64,000 nt of DNA from Fagopyrum homotropicum (lineage: Eukaryota; Streptophyta; Magnoliopsida; Caryophyllales; Polygonaceae). Location: positions 112,762,242 through 112,826,241 of the forward strand of contig BSWB01000006.1 of NCBI GenBank assembly GCA_033239125.1, in the 5' to 3' direction. Below the pieces are notes generated by a model. It was not told the origin of the DNA. It was given only the letters and a program-made list of their open reading frames with translations, and made no database searches. This document shows positions 1 to 10,864 of the stretch, in pieces (position 1 is the stretch's first letter; each line of letters opens with the position of its first letter). The position numbers and the translations under genes are program-made.

Positions 1-169
1 AGTTCAGTTACCAATTTCAATCATTTATCGTTAAGTATGATAATCCAGGTTTTAGTTCACAATATAGTTAAATAAATGTAACTACAGTAATATCCACCAA
101 ATGTGTTAAACAAACAACGAAGTTAAGCAAATATTAGTCAAAACTGGTTTATCTACATAAACATAAACT

Positions 170-2563
170 CTATTTTGGTTGATTTTGATAAGTCCTCTTC
201 GTGTGCCCGCTGTAGCCGCAACAACTGCATTTCTTATTGCTGCTTTGTTCTCACGTCGAACGGAATCTAGCTTTTGGCATTCTACCACACCTTTTACGCT
301 TTAATGGAGGCTCATATTTCATTTCTGCTATTGAAGTAGGAATGCACCACTCTGTCTTACTAGGCAATGGATAGATGATATCCACATAACCAGCCCTCCC
401 ACTGTCTGATGAATAGTACTTGCCAACTAGAAAAGATGGGCTCATACCGACATGTTTTGCAGCTGCAACGGCATGTATGCATGGTATATCTTCAATATCA
501 AACTCCTTACATGTACAAGTTTTCTTCTCCAAACAAACAATCACATGCTCTTCACATATCTTTACATCAAATTACAACTTCTCTGCATCAAGGACGCACA
601 CAAAGTAAATTGTCTTATTTCATCCAGCATTGCCATGACAGGGTACTCTCTACCTTCGGTTTCTCCTAGTCATTATGTTGTATTTACACACTCTGCGTTG
701 TTACTAGTCATTATGTTGTATCTTTTCGCAGGTGAGAAAGAGAGTGCCCACGTTGAAATCCCTATTTCATTCATCAATTCTCCCACCTTCGGTTTCTCCT
801 ATACATACATAAATCATGTATAAGGTAATCATCATAACATAAGATATACAGTACATAATTTACATGCTTATTTAACTCCGATATCTTATGTAATATTTTA
901 AATGCAACCGTTGTCTTTATAGCTCGTTGCCGCATCAATGAACATTTGTAGGATCCTGTTTGATCTTGTTCTCTTCCTCAGATTACCTTTTAGATGCCAA
1001 ATACAATATCCATGGAAGGCTAGTTGGTAATTCGATGTTATACCCTTCTTAATCGATGCATGTCGATCGGACACAAACACAAGCTCTTTGCTGTCCATTA
1101 CGACACGTCTCATATTCTTGAAAAAGAAATTTTAAGATGCATAATTTTCACTATTAACAATACCAAAAGCAACGGGGTATATTTGTTGGTTTGCATCGTG
1201 CAGTGGCGACTAGCAATACTCCACCATATTTTCCGCTAAGATGTGTCCCATCAACGGTTATTACCTACATAAACCGTAGACGTGTTCACAAACCAACTTA
1301 TTCACAAAAAACTGAACATGAATATATGTACAGAAACAAGTGCATCCAACATTATGTAACAGAAACTACAATGCAAAAAGAAAATCAGGGTTTTTTATAT
1401 TATGTACCTTTCTCATCACACTCAAACCCCGAACGGACGGTCCGAACGACAGAAAAACATATTTGAACCTACTCTCGTCGTCGTGTATGAAATTCACAAT
1501 CGTTCCTTCATTCACCTCCACCAACATAAATAAATATGCAGGAATTGTGTTATAATTGTCCACCGATGTACCTCTAATCATGTCCTTTACTGTCTCTTAA
1601 GCTTTCCAACACTTCCAATAGCTAGCGTCAATTCGATGCAAACTCTTCATTACAGTGATGATCTGATGCACCGAAGGTAATTTCTTTGAATTACCGTACC
1701 TACATAAACTTGATCATCACTAAAAATAGGATACATAACATATAATTCACACGTATTAGCAGATACATAAATTCAGTCCAAAAAATACATGCAACTTACA
1801 TTGTCTTAACCTTATCAGCTATTACGTGATACGAAGCTCCCCTATTTGCCTCTCGCCGCAAATGAAACGAGCATGTGTGTGTCGAAATATACTTTGTTGT
1901 GGTGAAATATGTTGTTTGACCGAGTATTGAAAAGCGGACCCTCCACTTACAATCTTCATCTACACATCTGGCAGTCACTGCCTTCATTTTCGACTTTACT
2001 ATCTTGTATTGTAAGCATTCAAAAATTGAATGTAGACACAATGTATTTTTAACTTCAGTCTTCGAATGATATATCTTCCCAACTTGTAGTTGAAAATCAT
2101 CCCCTGATGATACATAACTATTGATATGTGGAACTATTGCAAGTGCATTATTGTTTGCATCTTCTACAGACTCGCTCCCAATCACACTAGAACATGTTGT
2201 ACATAAATTAAGTTTTACATCTGCTACATCAGTTTGTAATTCCTGATTCAAAATATGACCTGAATCTTGTGTTCCATCTTTCAGTTCAGCTTCCTGACCA
2301 TGTAGTTCGGTTGAAATCCCTCCCACACTCTTATGCAGTTCAACTTTGTTCACACATAAAGGGACACTCCAGCTAAACTGTGGGAGACCAAATATGTGTA
2401 CAAAAGTATCCAAATCATCCTTTGTGTTAACATCAAATGGTTTGAGACCCTCATTGAAAGAATTCTTGTATGACAAGCATAAATCAAACTGTGTTAAAGA
2501 TATTCCAAATAGTAACGCAATCTTGTCCTTTAACACATCAAATGTGCATTCAACTGATATCAA
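170..2563 (-). pseudogene. MULE (MuDR-type) transposase, decayed
   Basis: Mutator-like transposase relic on the minus strand. Reading from 2563 downwards: a PB1-like N-terminus followed by the MuDR N-terminal zinc-binding region (open frame 1796-2563, 255 residues, with CVDEDCKWRVR and THTCSFHLR); a linker segment at 1366-1581 (RGTSVDNYN...RFKYVFLSFG); the DDE core, with VDGTHLSGKYGG near 1220-1260 and FVSDRHASIKKGI plus YCIWHLKGNL at 898-1113; an AECVN/REYPVMAMLDEIRQF segment near 600-720; a SWIM zinc finger CTCKEF...CIH at 473-517; and a C-terminal CCHC knuckle at 188-229. Several frameshifts and stops separate these pieces, including a TGA at 251-253. The base after codon 255 is a GTAAG, so one break could be an intron. 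The domain order is unmistakable for MULEs; the copy cannot encode an intact enzyme. Confidence 0.9.
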
Positions 2564-2640
2564 TAACGGCTTACTTGACTGTACTTCAATGTAGCTCTAC
2601 ACACCTTCATCAAATTTCCAATGTCCGTCAAAATACATTG

Positions 2641-3430
2641 TCACAAACACCACCCCCATTATTCCTACAAGAAAGGTACATAATATAAGAAATATGTCAA
2701 TAGCTCTTCACGCTCTGTACATAATATTTCCACCAATTACATAAACCTTCATTATGTACACATATAAATAGAACATTATGCTCGTTAACTACATGACTAC
2801 TTTGTCAAACAATACATAACTTACACATTACATAACTTATATTAACATAAGTATTTCACACATTTCACATAATCTACATAATCTTACCAACTTACATATT
2901 ATGTAACACAAAAATAAACCAAATTTATAGTTTAACAGTTATGTACAATCAACTACATGAACATTAATTTTCGCACTTATACCTAAATATAAACCGAAAT
3001 TATTTACACATACGCACATAAAACTATGTTCATCACCTTCAGCATTATTGACAATCAGTACATAAAAAATAACCGATACATAAATTTAACAACTACATAA
3101 ACCGAACTTATGTACACATACACACATAAGATTATGTTCGTCACCTTCATCATTACTGACACTCAGCACATAAAACTCAACGCCACATAAATTTAACAAC
3201 TACATAATATTAAGCAAATACATGAAATACGCAGGCATATCACATTACTTTCTCAACGATAGTGGTTTAAACTTAAACATATACAAACTTATGTACACAT
3301 ACAGACATAAAATTATGTTCGTCCCCTTCATCATTACCAACACTCAGCACATACAAAATCACCGACATATAAATATACGAAATACATTATATTAACCATA
3401 TACATAAATTACGCAGAGCAAATGTGCGAA
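2641..3430. repeat. TACATAA-rich array with three diverged repeat copies, upstream of the MULE
   Basis: Non-coding AT-rich stretch immediately 5' of the minus-strand MULE transposase. By eye I count about 16 exact TACATAA/TTATGTA heptamers here and roughly a dozen more between 100 and 2600. Three longer related copies begin near 2995, 3105 and 3285, each containing a CATAA-ATTATGTTCGTC-like core followed by CCTTCATCATTAC. It may be the subterminal region of the MULE; no terminal inverted repeat can be proven because the other end lies outside the window. Confidence 0.6.
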
Positions 3431-4744
3431 TTGGCCACCAATTAAACGATTGAACGTACATATCTCACAGATTGGGACAAAAATCTCTCAAAACGATTGG
3501 ATCTACAGATCGAGTTCTTCGTCCCAAAAATCGCACAATACAAATGATTGAATCTACATATTGACAATCCAAATGTTGATGATCGCACAACCGTAACGAT
3601 TGAAGAAACAGATCATCAAAACGAAATAAATCGGCAGTAATCGTACAAAAAATAGAGAAAATGTTTATGACAGTAGACGAATAACTCTGTAGAAATGGTG
3701 GTTATGAATGCAGAAATGGGGAAATTCGTGATTCTGGGATCACGTTTACAAGAAAGGTATATTTGCTTTCCTAACAGCATCCTGATTTGTAGGGAACCAT
3801 ATTAAATAAGCATATTTATTTAAAAAACTGCCACATCAGTTTTTTTTTATTTTTAGCAGGGGTATCAATTTATTTGGGAATTAATCTTTATCAGAAAATT
3901 ACTAGGGGCCTACTTTATCTATATTTTTACAAAAGAGACTAGTTAATCTACATTAATACATAATTAGCCTACTTCCCCTTTTCTCTCCCGTTAGTTCAAT
4001 ATAGATCAACAAATAAGATCAAAGAATAGTATTGTAATTAAAGCATGGGTGTAGTATATTTGTTAGCTTATTTACAAGACATTTTACCTATTTGTGAATC
4101 GAATAATATACAAATCCCTAATTTGAAAGAACAGAAAGAATTTGGCCAAATATGTCCTTTTCTATTTTCTTTTGATTTCTATACCCTAATTTTTTTTTAC
4201 CACTTTCATTAATGATAGGTAAAAGTAATTAACCTCCTATTTAAACAAAAAAATAAAAGAAACAACATAAATTTGTTGTTTGTTTGTTTACGTAAAATCA
4301 GACTTCTTCTTTTTTCTATTTTTTTCTTTCTTATTTTCTAGTCTGAATTCATACTAGAAAATTCATAACAAATTTTCTTTTCTCTTTTTTTTAATTATTA
4401 TTTTTTTTAATTTTCTCGTATGAGTTTCTGGTATGAAATTCATACAAAAAAATTCATACCACAACTTTCGGTTTGCATTTCATACTAGAAAATTCAAACG
4501 CAAACTAAATCTGATAACCATTGATGATTGTTTTGGTCATGTCTGGGAGTTTTTGGTTGTAAATGTTAACCACGACACTAGCAAAGAAAACCTAATAAGA
4601 TCATTCTAAGTACAAAGAAGATACTGCAACAACGGCTAAACAAATTCATATCAAGGATCTCATACAAGAAGTTTGTGTTTTTGGATCTTACAAGACAACT
4701 TCCTTGCTAGTTTCTTGCTGGGATGGGGTATCACCATTTGTGTG
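3431..4744. other. Intergenic, AT-rich, no gene seen
   Basis: No supportable coding sequence. Between about 4338 and 4500 a short motif recurs (CATACTAGAAAATTCATA and close variants, in both senses). The motif returns at 4998-5017 beside the EXO70 relic, which suggests that the two stretches share an origin. Confidence 0.5.
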
Positions 4745-4925
4745 GGGTTGACTTCATACCCAATAGACGCAGGATCCTGAAGAATGAGGGTGCGAAATCC
4801 CTCTTCAAGGGTGTGAAATCCCAATAGACACTGATCCTAAAGGATCTCATGCAAGAGCTCCCTGGATGGCTTCATACCCAATAGACACAGATCCTGAAGG
4901 ATCTCATACAAATCTTGAAGAATGG
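4745..4925. repeat. Short imperfect repeats, CCCAATAGACACAGATCCT units
   Basis: Three imperfect copies of a unit reading roughly TTCATACCCAATAGAC followed by a GATCCTGAAGGATCTCAT-like segment, near 4751, 4811 and 4869. The GATCC...GGATC part is itself nearly palindromic. No coding potential was recognised. Confidence 0.5.
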
Positions 4926-5452
4926 GGTATCAATAGTGACTTACCAGAAGCTAGAAATGACGTAAAACCAGGTGCAACGAAGCCGGAAAACCGCTTTCCG
5001 GTATTAGAAAATTCATACCAGTAGAAGGGAGGGGAGGGCAACTTCGGCGGAAAACCGCTTTCCGACAATGGTTGTGACTTACTAGTTGCTCGAGTCCAGA
5101 TACAACCGGAAGTGCTTCTAATCAAAACGTTATAGTCGTTGACCGGACGCGCAATAAGAATCGGATCTCCATCTCCGTCAATAAACACCTCATCGTCCTC
5201 CTCCTTGTCGGATAATGTTGTATCGACGTTCTGAGTGAGGTCGAATGAGTCCCTGCCTTGGTCAAGAAGCGTCCTGAACTCCATTTGAAGTCGGAACATA
5301 GCCTTCTGAAGTAGGTCATCGGTGTAGTCGGCCATGGGAGGCCATTCACGGATGAGAGAGAGAAGCTCGTCTAGGGCTTGGAGGAAGGAAGAAAAGTCAG
5401 CGACGATAGTCGGCCATGTGAGGCCATTCTCTCTAACTCTCAGTTTGCTCCT
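4904..5452 (-). pseudogene. EXO70 exocyst subunit, N-terminal relic
   Basis: An open minus-strand frame from 5452 to 4904 begins LTWPTIVADFSSFLQALDEL and continues through a methionine at 5335 with DDLLQKAMFRLQMEFRTLL and, after an acidic stretch (KEEDDEVFIDGDGD), RPVNDYNVLI. The pattern of a helical LQALDEL segment, then LL.KAM.RL..EFR.LL, then P(V)xDYxxxI, is typical of the N-terminal third of plant EXO70 exocyst subunits. Those proteins tether secretory vesicles to the plasma membrane and are usually about 600-700 residues long. After NVLI the similarity stops and the frame runs into low-value sequence containing two copies of a palindrome-like unit. The rest of EXO70 is absent, so this is a fragment or captured exon. 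Confidence 0.6.
4984..5064. repeat. Two direct copies of a near-palindrome, CGGAAAACCGCTTTCCG
   Basis: Identical 17-base units at 4984-5000 and 5048-5064, each an imperfect inverted repeat (CGGAAA/TTTCCG arms). They lie inside the tail of the EXO70 relic frame. A GTGACTTAC motif also recurs near 4933 and 5085, so a local duplication of about 65-150 bases is likely. Confidence 0.7.
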
Positions 5453-5455
5453 TCA

Positions 5456-6628
5456 ACCTTCTGATTGTGCACCTCACCGTCACCGCAATAACAACAACAG
5501 TGCTCCTCACGCTAGAGTAGGAGAAGGTGAGGGTGCAGGAGGAGCAGGGTGGTCTTCGGCGGTGTGCTTTCCGGTGGTGTTGTAGAAAATCGGGGAGGAA
5601 GAGAAGACGGAAGTAGGGTGAGGGCGAGTTTGAGAGAAGCAGATGAAGGATGAACGACTAGGGTTTTGGCAGTAAAAAATAGAGAGGGGTGGATTTACTT
5701 AATTAAAAACCAGTATGGGCCTAGTTACTAGATAATTATCTCAAAGGCTTACTTACCAAATTCACCCAAAAAACATTAACAATAAAGTTCATGCATGAGC
5801 ATTATTAGTATGTGAACCTTATATGAACAACACGTTTGTATGTAGTATATTTGTTTGTGAACCTTATATGAGCAACACATCGCTATAAGCTTGGGAATCG
5901 TTAGCGTATTAAAATTGAAAATTATCTCTAAGAAATAAAATATTCAAATAGGTAGTTTATCGTGAGAATGACATGTTGTAAAATCCAATGAGACTTATTA
6001 ATATGACGATAACAAAAGTGATAAAAACTGAGGTGGCTTAACGTGAGTACGAGGGTACGACAAGTACATTATTCACTTATTTGTTAATATTATATAGTAT
6101 AATAGTAGTTTACCTAGTTTAATTCCGTCTACAGGATTTGTAAATTTGAACTGAATTTTTTTTATTATTATCATAAATAATGTCTCAATACCAATAAAAA
6201 AAAATCTACATCTAAAAATTGAGATTCATAATGACATTGTAAAAAGACTATACATAATATATAAAAATTAACGATAACCAAATCTGTATCGTTTACGATC
6301 TATACATATAGTTTTGAATTATATATTAACCATCGTAACTAAATAATATAAAATATGAAAAACATAAAATTCAGGAATATTATATAATTTCATATAATAT
6401 ATTCGAGATTTAGCTAGAATAGTTTATTTTTCGTCGTAGTACAAAACAAATATTTGATAAGAATATGATAATTGTAAATTTGTAATTAAGGTCAAATTTG
6501 TAAACAATATTCAAAAATTAAAATTTTTAATAAGCGGTTTAATGTGAGACCGACACGTAACAAAATTTAGCGGGGCATAATATAGCGGTGTCAAGCGACA
6601 ATAAAAACAAAGTGACTTAACACGAGGA
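5456..6628. other. Intergenic, AT-rich, no gene seen
   Basis: No coding sequence supported. Phrases of the type GTGAGxxxGACAxGT...GTGGCTTAACGTGAG near 5960-6060 recur in diverged form near 6540-6630, indicating an old low-copy repeat. Confidence 0.4.
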
Positions 6629-7112
6629 TGACAATATTAAGTTATTTTTTCTTTTTTTTTTAAAAAAAATTACTTGTATAGAAGGAGAAAAGGATATACA
6701 GAGGGAAGATCAAAGTTCAGAGGCTAAAAGAAGAGATACAACGATCGGACTCAAATGAAACAAGCAGCAGGAGCACTAGGTAAGATGTATTCCAAGGATT
6801 CGTGCCATAGCCTTCGAGTTATCAGATCTATCCCTCCAATGATGAGAGAGATGCACCTTGGTAGCACATATAACCTCTCTAGCACAGTCGGAAGCACTTG
6901 AGTTCAAGCTGTTGAAGATAAGATTGTTCCTAGTTTTCCATGTAAAGTATACAAAAGCAGTGATTGACGCAACACGGGTGCACTCGAGGAGGTTGTGCTT
7001 TGATATGGAACAAGTACGTAGCCAGTGCCAAAGATTGCGAAGGTAAAGAGCATGAAAAGGGGTCCTAGTCCATCTTGAGATGATATCAAGAATCAGTGAC
7101 AATATTAAGTTA
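6629..7112 (-). mobile_element. 5'-truncated LINE insertion with 16-base target-site duplication
   Basis: The identical 16-mer TGACAATATTAAGTTA occurs at 6629-6644 and 7097-7112 and brackets a segment whose left edge is a T-rich run (6645-6661), that is, a poly(A) tail on the minus strand. The enclosed minus-strand frame encodes the end of a non-LTR retrotransposon ORF2. Poly(A) tail, 5' truncation (at 7096) and a long exact duplication are the hallmarks of target-primed reverse transcription. The insert is only about 452 bases. Confidence 0.85.
6776..7096 (-). pseudogene. LINE ORF2 C-terminus (zf-RVT region), truncated
   Basis: The C-terminal 100 or so residues of a plant LINE reverse-transcriptase protein. 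It contains RNLWHWLRTC, then the diagnostic AFVYFTWKTRNNLIFN (the conserved W-K-x-RN of the zf-RVT region), ending a short distance before the poly(A) side. The apparent frame extends past 7096 into flanking DNA, but that part is not LINE. No endonuclease or RT core remains, so it is inactive. Confidence 0.75.
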
Positions 7113-8212
7113 TATTTTAGTGTTATACAATAGTTTTTGTTTCTTTGGTGACTATTATCACATAACAAAGGGATCGTCTTTGCTTTATCCTATGCATTTC
7201 CATCTTATTTCATTCTTCGCATATTTAAATTTATCCCATGTAGATTCAATACTGTTTGCTCATAGCTTAGCTAATGTTACACCCTTTTGATGGTGTGGCC
7301 AAGTTTTTCTCAAAAAAACTTTTCGTAGATTTAATATGATTGTTGCTTGGAGTTTCTATATAAAAGAAAATAGCATATTTTGTTTTTTCGGTCATTACTA
7401 TAGCTTTCAAGAGGTCAAGGATCAATTCGTCAATTATATAATTGCATTGAACATAAAAGTGAAATCGATGTTGTAATAAAATATTCGTAATTGTTCTTGG
7501 CTGATGTTAAACACACGACGATAAATTTATTAGGCGCATAATATAACACATTTTGACGGTACTGAAAACTTGAACTAAATTTCAGTGTAGGGTGATGACG
7601 CTGAAATTAAATTTAGACGAATTTAAGAAAAAACATCATTAAAATTTTCATTATTCTTCCACAAAGATGATCACTCTAATGCACTAAAACTCAAAAATAG
7701 GAGATATTTGCATTTTTCATGACCATATATATCAAAATTTACAACACGTAAAATAAACCTTTTTAACTTTGGGTAAAAATGATTATCCAAGATGAATCCA
7801 CCTGAATCATCATCTCTACCCACTTCTTCTTCTTAATATTTCCTTCTTTATTCCAACAAGCGAAGACTCTTTCTCTGCATTTCTTCATGTATCTTCATCT
7901 TCCCATAAATAATAAACCTTCTTTTTATCCTTCAAAATCTTCAAATTCTCCCCTTTTGATTCTTTGAGCTATACAGGCAATGACCAAAAATCCTCTTGAA
8001 GAAACAATTTACAAGTAAAAATCCCGCTAGAATCTCGCATTCATCTTCAATCTCTTCACATTGATTCCCTGCCGGTTTCTCTTTGATCAACTGGATATCT
8101 TATCTCTCCTTCATCCTTCAAAATTTTCACAAATCTCAACTCCATTGTTGCGTGAAAATATAAAAACAAATATTTACAGCAAACTGGCATTGAATATAGA
8201 TTATCAGTTAAT
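7113..8212. other. Intergenic / possible 3' part of the DUF538 gene
   Basis: No independent gene recognised. Because the DUF538 coding exon ends at a splice-donor-like site at 8260, any downstream exon and 3' UTR would lie here on the minus strand (about 7800-8200); I could not identify that exon with confidence. Confidence 0.4.
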
Positions 8213-8260
8213 CTATCGTCTTCTGTAGTCAAAATCAGTAAGAATCGAAATTGCAATTAC

Positions 8261-8728
8261 CTTTGGAAGATTGACAGCCAAGCAATCAGGTGGAGAATCA
8301 AACAAAGAAACAGAGAATTGCTTGAACACAACACCAACATCGAAATAAATCAAACCCGAACTCGGAACATCGACCCGAATCCCTTTCACCGGAAACCAAA
8401 GAAACAGCTCCTGAGCAGAAACTCCGGTCAAGTTTCCGATCTGCCCATAGCTAAGCCTACCCGAAACGTTTCGATCATAGTGCAACTCGCTTTCAAACTT
8501 GGCATTACAAGCTTCTTCTAAATACACCTGGAATCTTCCATCTTCATCAATCGTGAAGTTCTTCACCCCCTTTGGAAGCAAACCCATTGGTAGCCCATGG
8601 GCTCTCAACGCATCGTATATTGAATGAGACGACGTCGTTTTCGCCGGAAAAGCTCTGGAAGCCGCCGTTGATGATGCCCATGTCATAAGGAAGATCAGAA
8701 ACACCGTTCTGATCAACTGGGTCGACAT
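8261..8728 (-). CDS. DUF538-domain secreted protein, first exon
   Basis: The ATG at 8728 opens a minus-strand frame of 156 codons in this exon. Residues 1-24 form a signal peptide (hydrophobic LIRTVFLIFLMTWASSTAASR), followed by a complete DUF538 fold of about 110 residues: SIYDALRAHGLPMGLLPKGV, FQVYLEEACNAKF, SGRLSYGQIGNLTGVSAQEL, LFLWFPVKGIRVD, SGLIYFDVGVVFKQF and SPPDC. Members are small plant proteins, often stress-induced, of unsettled biochemical role. After VNLPK the sequence AAAG/GTAATT is a plausible splice donor in phase 0; without splicing the frame runs 15 more codons to 8213. It appears undamaged, unlike its neighbours, so I regard it as a live host gene. Confidence 0.8.
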
Positions 8729-10095
8729 TATTTTCGATATCTCGAGCTGGGTTGATTTGAGTTTCCCCTGTTAGAGCATAGAGGATTGGTGGGTCGGGGC
8801 TTTTTAGATATGGAGGAGATTTTTTAGGGTTTAACAGAGAGTTTAGAAAGGCGAAATTATTGGGGAAAGGGGGGAAGTTTTTTGCCAGCAAAAGGCCAGT
8901 GAGGATGATCAATCAATGGAGGTGGCAATTGTGAAGGTGGGTCCACAAATTAACACTCTACAGAATGCAGAATTGTGAGATTTCCTTTTGGCTCTAAAGA
9001 ACACACCACGTTTTCATTTGGATTGGTTTTTAAAACAAAACCAAAAATTATTTTTTGTTTTTGTTTTATCCTTAGTTATTTCTAATATTACTTTCTGTAT
9101 AGCTTATAAGGTCTATGATTTCATAGATTTTTCGCCCGTTAATGGCACGAATTGTGGATATGATTTATGTCCGTGTCATGAAAGTTAAAAATTATGGTAA
9201 ATTACAAATAAAAACCCTTTATAATATGCTTAATTATGATAAAATCACCCTAATTTATAATCTTAAATCAAATTATTATTAAAAATCACTTCTCATCAAA
9301 ATCACACCTGCATCCCTAGTAAAAAGGGTTAAATTTTATACTCCTATCTAAAACAAATTTCTACCTCTCTTGTATTTTCTCCGTATAAATAGTTAAATAA
9401 AAATTCACTCCGTTCAAATATAGATGTCATCATCCAAGAGTGCAAAATAAAGTGGGTTCTACTCCTCCACAAATAAACCAATAATATCTTTTTGTAATTT
9501 ATTTTTTCTCAAATATTTTATGGGAAAAAAAGAAAGTAAGGTTAAAATAAGATTATATACGGAATTGAATGCAACAAAAAGTTATATAGACGGAGTCTAT
9601 ACGCAAATACGTATAGAAATATTGTGCATAAATAGCATTATAGACGGAGTGGGATGCGGTTAGTCTTATAACGCACATATTCCATTACAAAAATTACATT
9701 TTTTTTAACAAACTTATGATAAATTACAAATAAAAAGCCTTTAAAATATGCTTAGCGAAAAAATCGACTAAAAAAATTACATTCAAAGTTGTAAAATAAT
9801 TTTATTTAGGTTATGACTTGGGGAGTGAGGGTGATTTATTGAAAAAAGTCTATTTAAGGGGTAATTTTGTGAAATTATCACAAATTTGAGGTTTGGTACT
9901 TGGTAGTGAACTAGTGATTTTTATACAAGCTTAGCGAAAAAATCGAAAATAATCACCAACTTTAAAGTGAGTTGTAGATCTTAACTCAACACACGTAATA
10001 TTTATATAACTTGTGCTGTTTTGTGCAGTCAGCTTATTTTTTGGTGATTTTTAGGGAAAAAGAAAACATGAGTGCTTCCCCTATCTTTTACTGAA
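8729..10095. other. DUF538 upstream region and AT-rich intergenic DNA
   Basis: The stretch near 8729-8990 should hold the DUF538 promoter and 5' UTR; I see no clear TATA box. Further on, a segment starting near 9195 (GGTAAATTACAAATAAAAA) recurs at about 9720, and GCTTAGCGAAAAAATCGA occurs at both 9748 and 9929. No coding sequence is supported. Confidence 0.4.
9407..9597. mobile_element. Possible Stowaway-like MITE
   Basis: The left end ACTCCGTTCAAATATAG and the right end CTATATAGACGGAGT-like sequence form imperfect terminal inverted repeats with the CTCCGT core common in Stowaway elements. A second CGGAGTG half-site at about 9649 leaves the right boundary ambiguous. The segment is non-coding and AT-rich, and no target-site TA could be fixed. 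Confidence 0.35.
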
Positions 10096-10319
10096 TATTC
10101 TAATATCTTCATAGTGACAATATGGTCACATACTTACATGTTCCAATTCATCCAAATTCTCTGGTAATATTAGTTTTTAAACCTTGTCCTGTGATTTTAT
10201 CGGTTCATATTCTAATATTTTTATAGTGACAATGTGGTCACATACTTACATGTTCCAATCGATTCAAATCTTCTAGTCTCAAACCTTGTCCCGGTGATTT
10301 TATTGGTCCACGTGGCAGT
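10096..10319. repeat. Two-copy tandem repeat, 112-base period
   Basis: The segment starting TATTCTAATAT with ATAGTGACAATATGGTCAC at 10096 is repeated from 10208 with a 112-base offset and modest divergence. Both copies end in ACCTTGTCC-GTGATTTTAT. TGACAATATGGTCA is itself an inverted repeat. Confidence 0.8.
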
Positions 10320-10582
10320 TCAAATAAAAAATGTTTCACTTCTTGTTCGGTGTAATATTTAAAAAAGAGCTTATGAGTTTGGTATTTAAATTTTGCAAAA
10401 GGGGATCGGTATTCACGACAAAAGAAATTTTTGTTTCTAATTCTCTGAATCTCAATAAATCACTGCTGGGCGTAAATGGTGGTGAAGCGACACTCCTCTT
10501 CGGACTCATATTCGGTGATCATAATGATTACTATATCGGGATCTAAAATCACAAGACTACATCTATAGGCTTAACCAACTAG

Positions 10583-10864
10583 TCCCACGAGCTTCTCCGA
10601 GCAAGGATAAGCTCCCTCTCCGGCACGACTAGAGACGGAGAACGGTACTCATTTACCACCTATGACGCTGTAGAAGAACTCAACTCCGAATACGCCTCTT
10701 ACACCGTCCATGTCCCATCAACCTCCAGCCACCAACATATTTCCATGACCACCTCTCAAACAAGTTTCCCGAAGAAAACCAAGCCAAAAACCAACCACTC
10801 AATCATCAATTTCATCTTGGGGACGATTTTCACATGCAGGTTCGTAAGGTCAATGACTATTTGA
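10583..10864 (+). pseudogene. CSLD-type cellulose-synthase-like N-terminal relic
   Basis: A plus-strand frame without a good start reads RARISSLSGTTRDGERYSFT, then ELNSEYASYTVHVPSTSSHQ, a basic stretch, and FILGTIFTCRF. This matches the order of N-terminal hallmarks of plant CSLD proteins: an Arg/Ser-rich patch, a YxxxxxxDL-like segment, YTVHIPPTP, and the (S)GTIFTGGF motif before the RING-type zinc finger. CSLDs are large Golgi and plasma-membrane glycan synthases of over 1000 residues. Here only about 94 codons survive before a TGA, and the GG of GTIFTGGF is altered. No downstream glycosyltransferase domain follows, so this is a gene fragment. The match was judged by eye. Confidence 0.5.

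Noticed and set aside
3690..3780. Outer terminal repeat of the MULE (GGGAAATTCGTGATTCTGGG)
   Set aside because: The partner end is outside the window, so it cannot be verified.
5334..5585. Plus-strand open frame opposite the EXO70 relic
   Set aside because: It is the complement of the EXO70-like coding strand and shows only low-complexity composition.
8988..9188. 66-codon plus-strand frame with a hydrophobic segment
   Set aside because: A single membrane-like stretch in AT-rich DNA is not enough; no upstream or downstream support.
10331..10546. 71-codon plus-strand frame
   Set aside because: No family resemblance; composition fits chance in this region.
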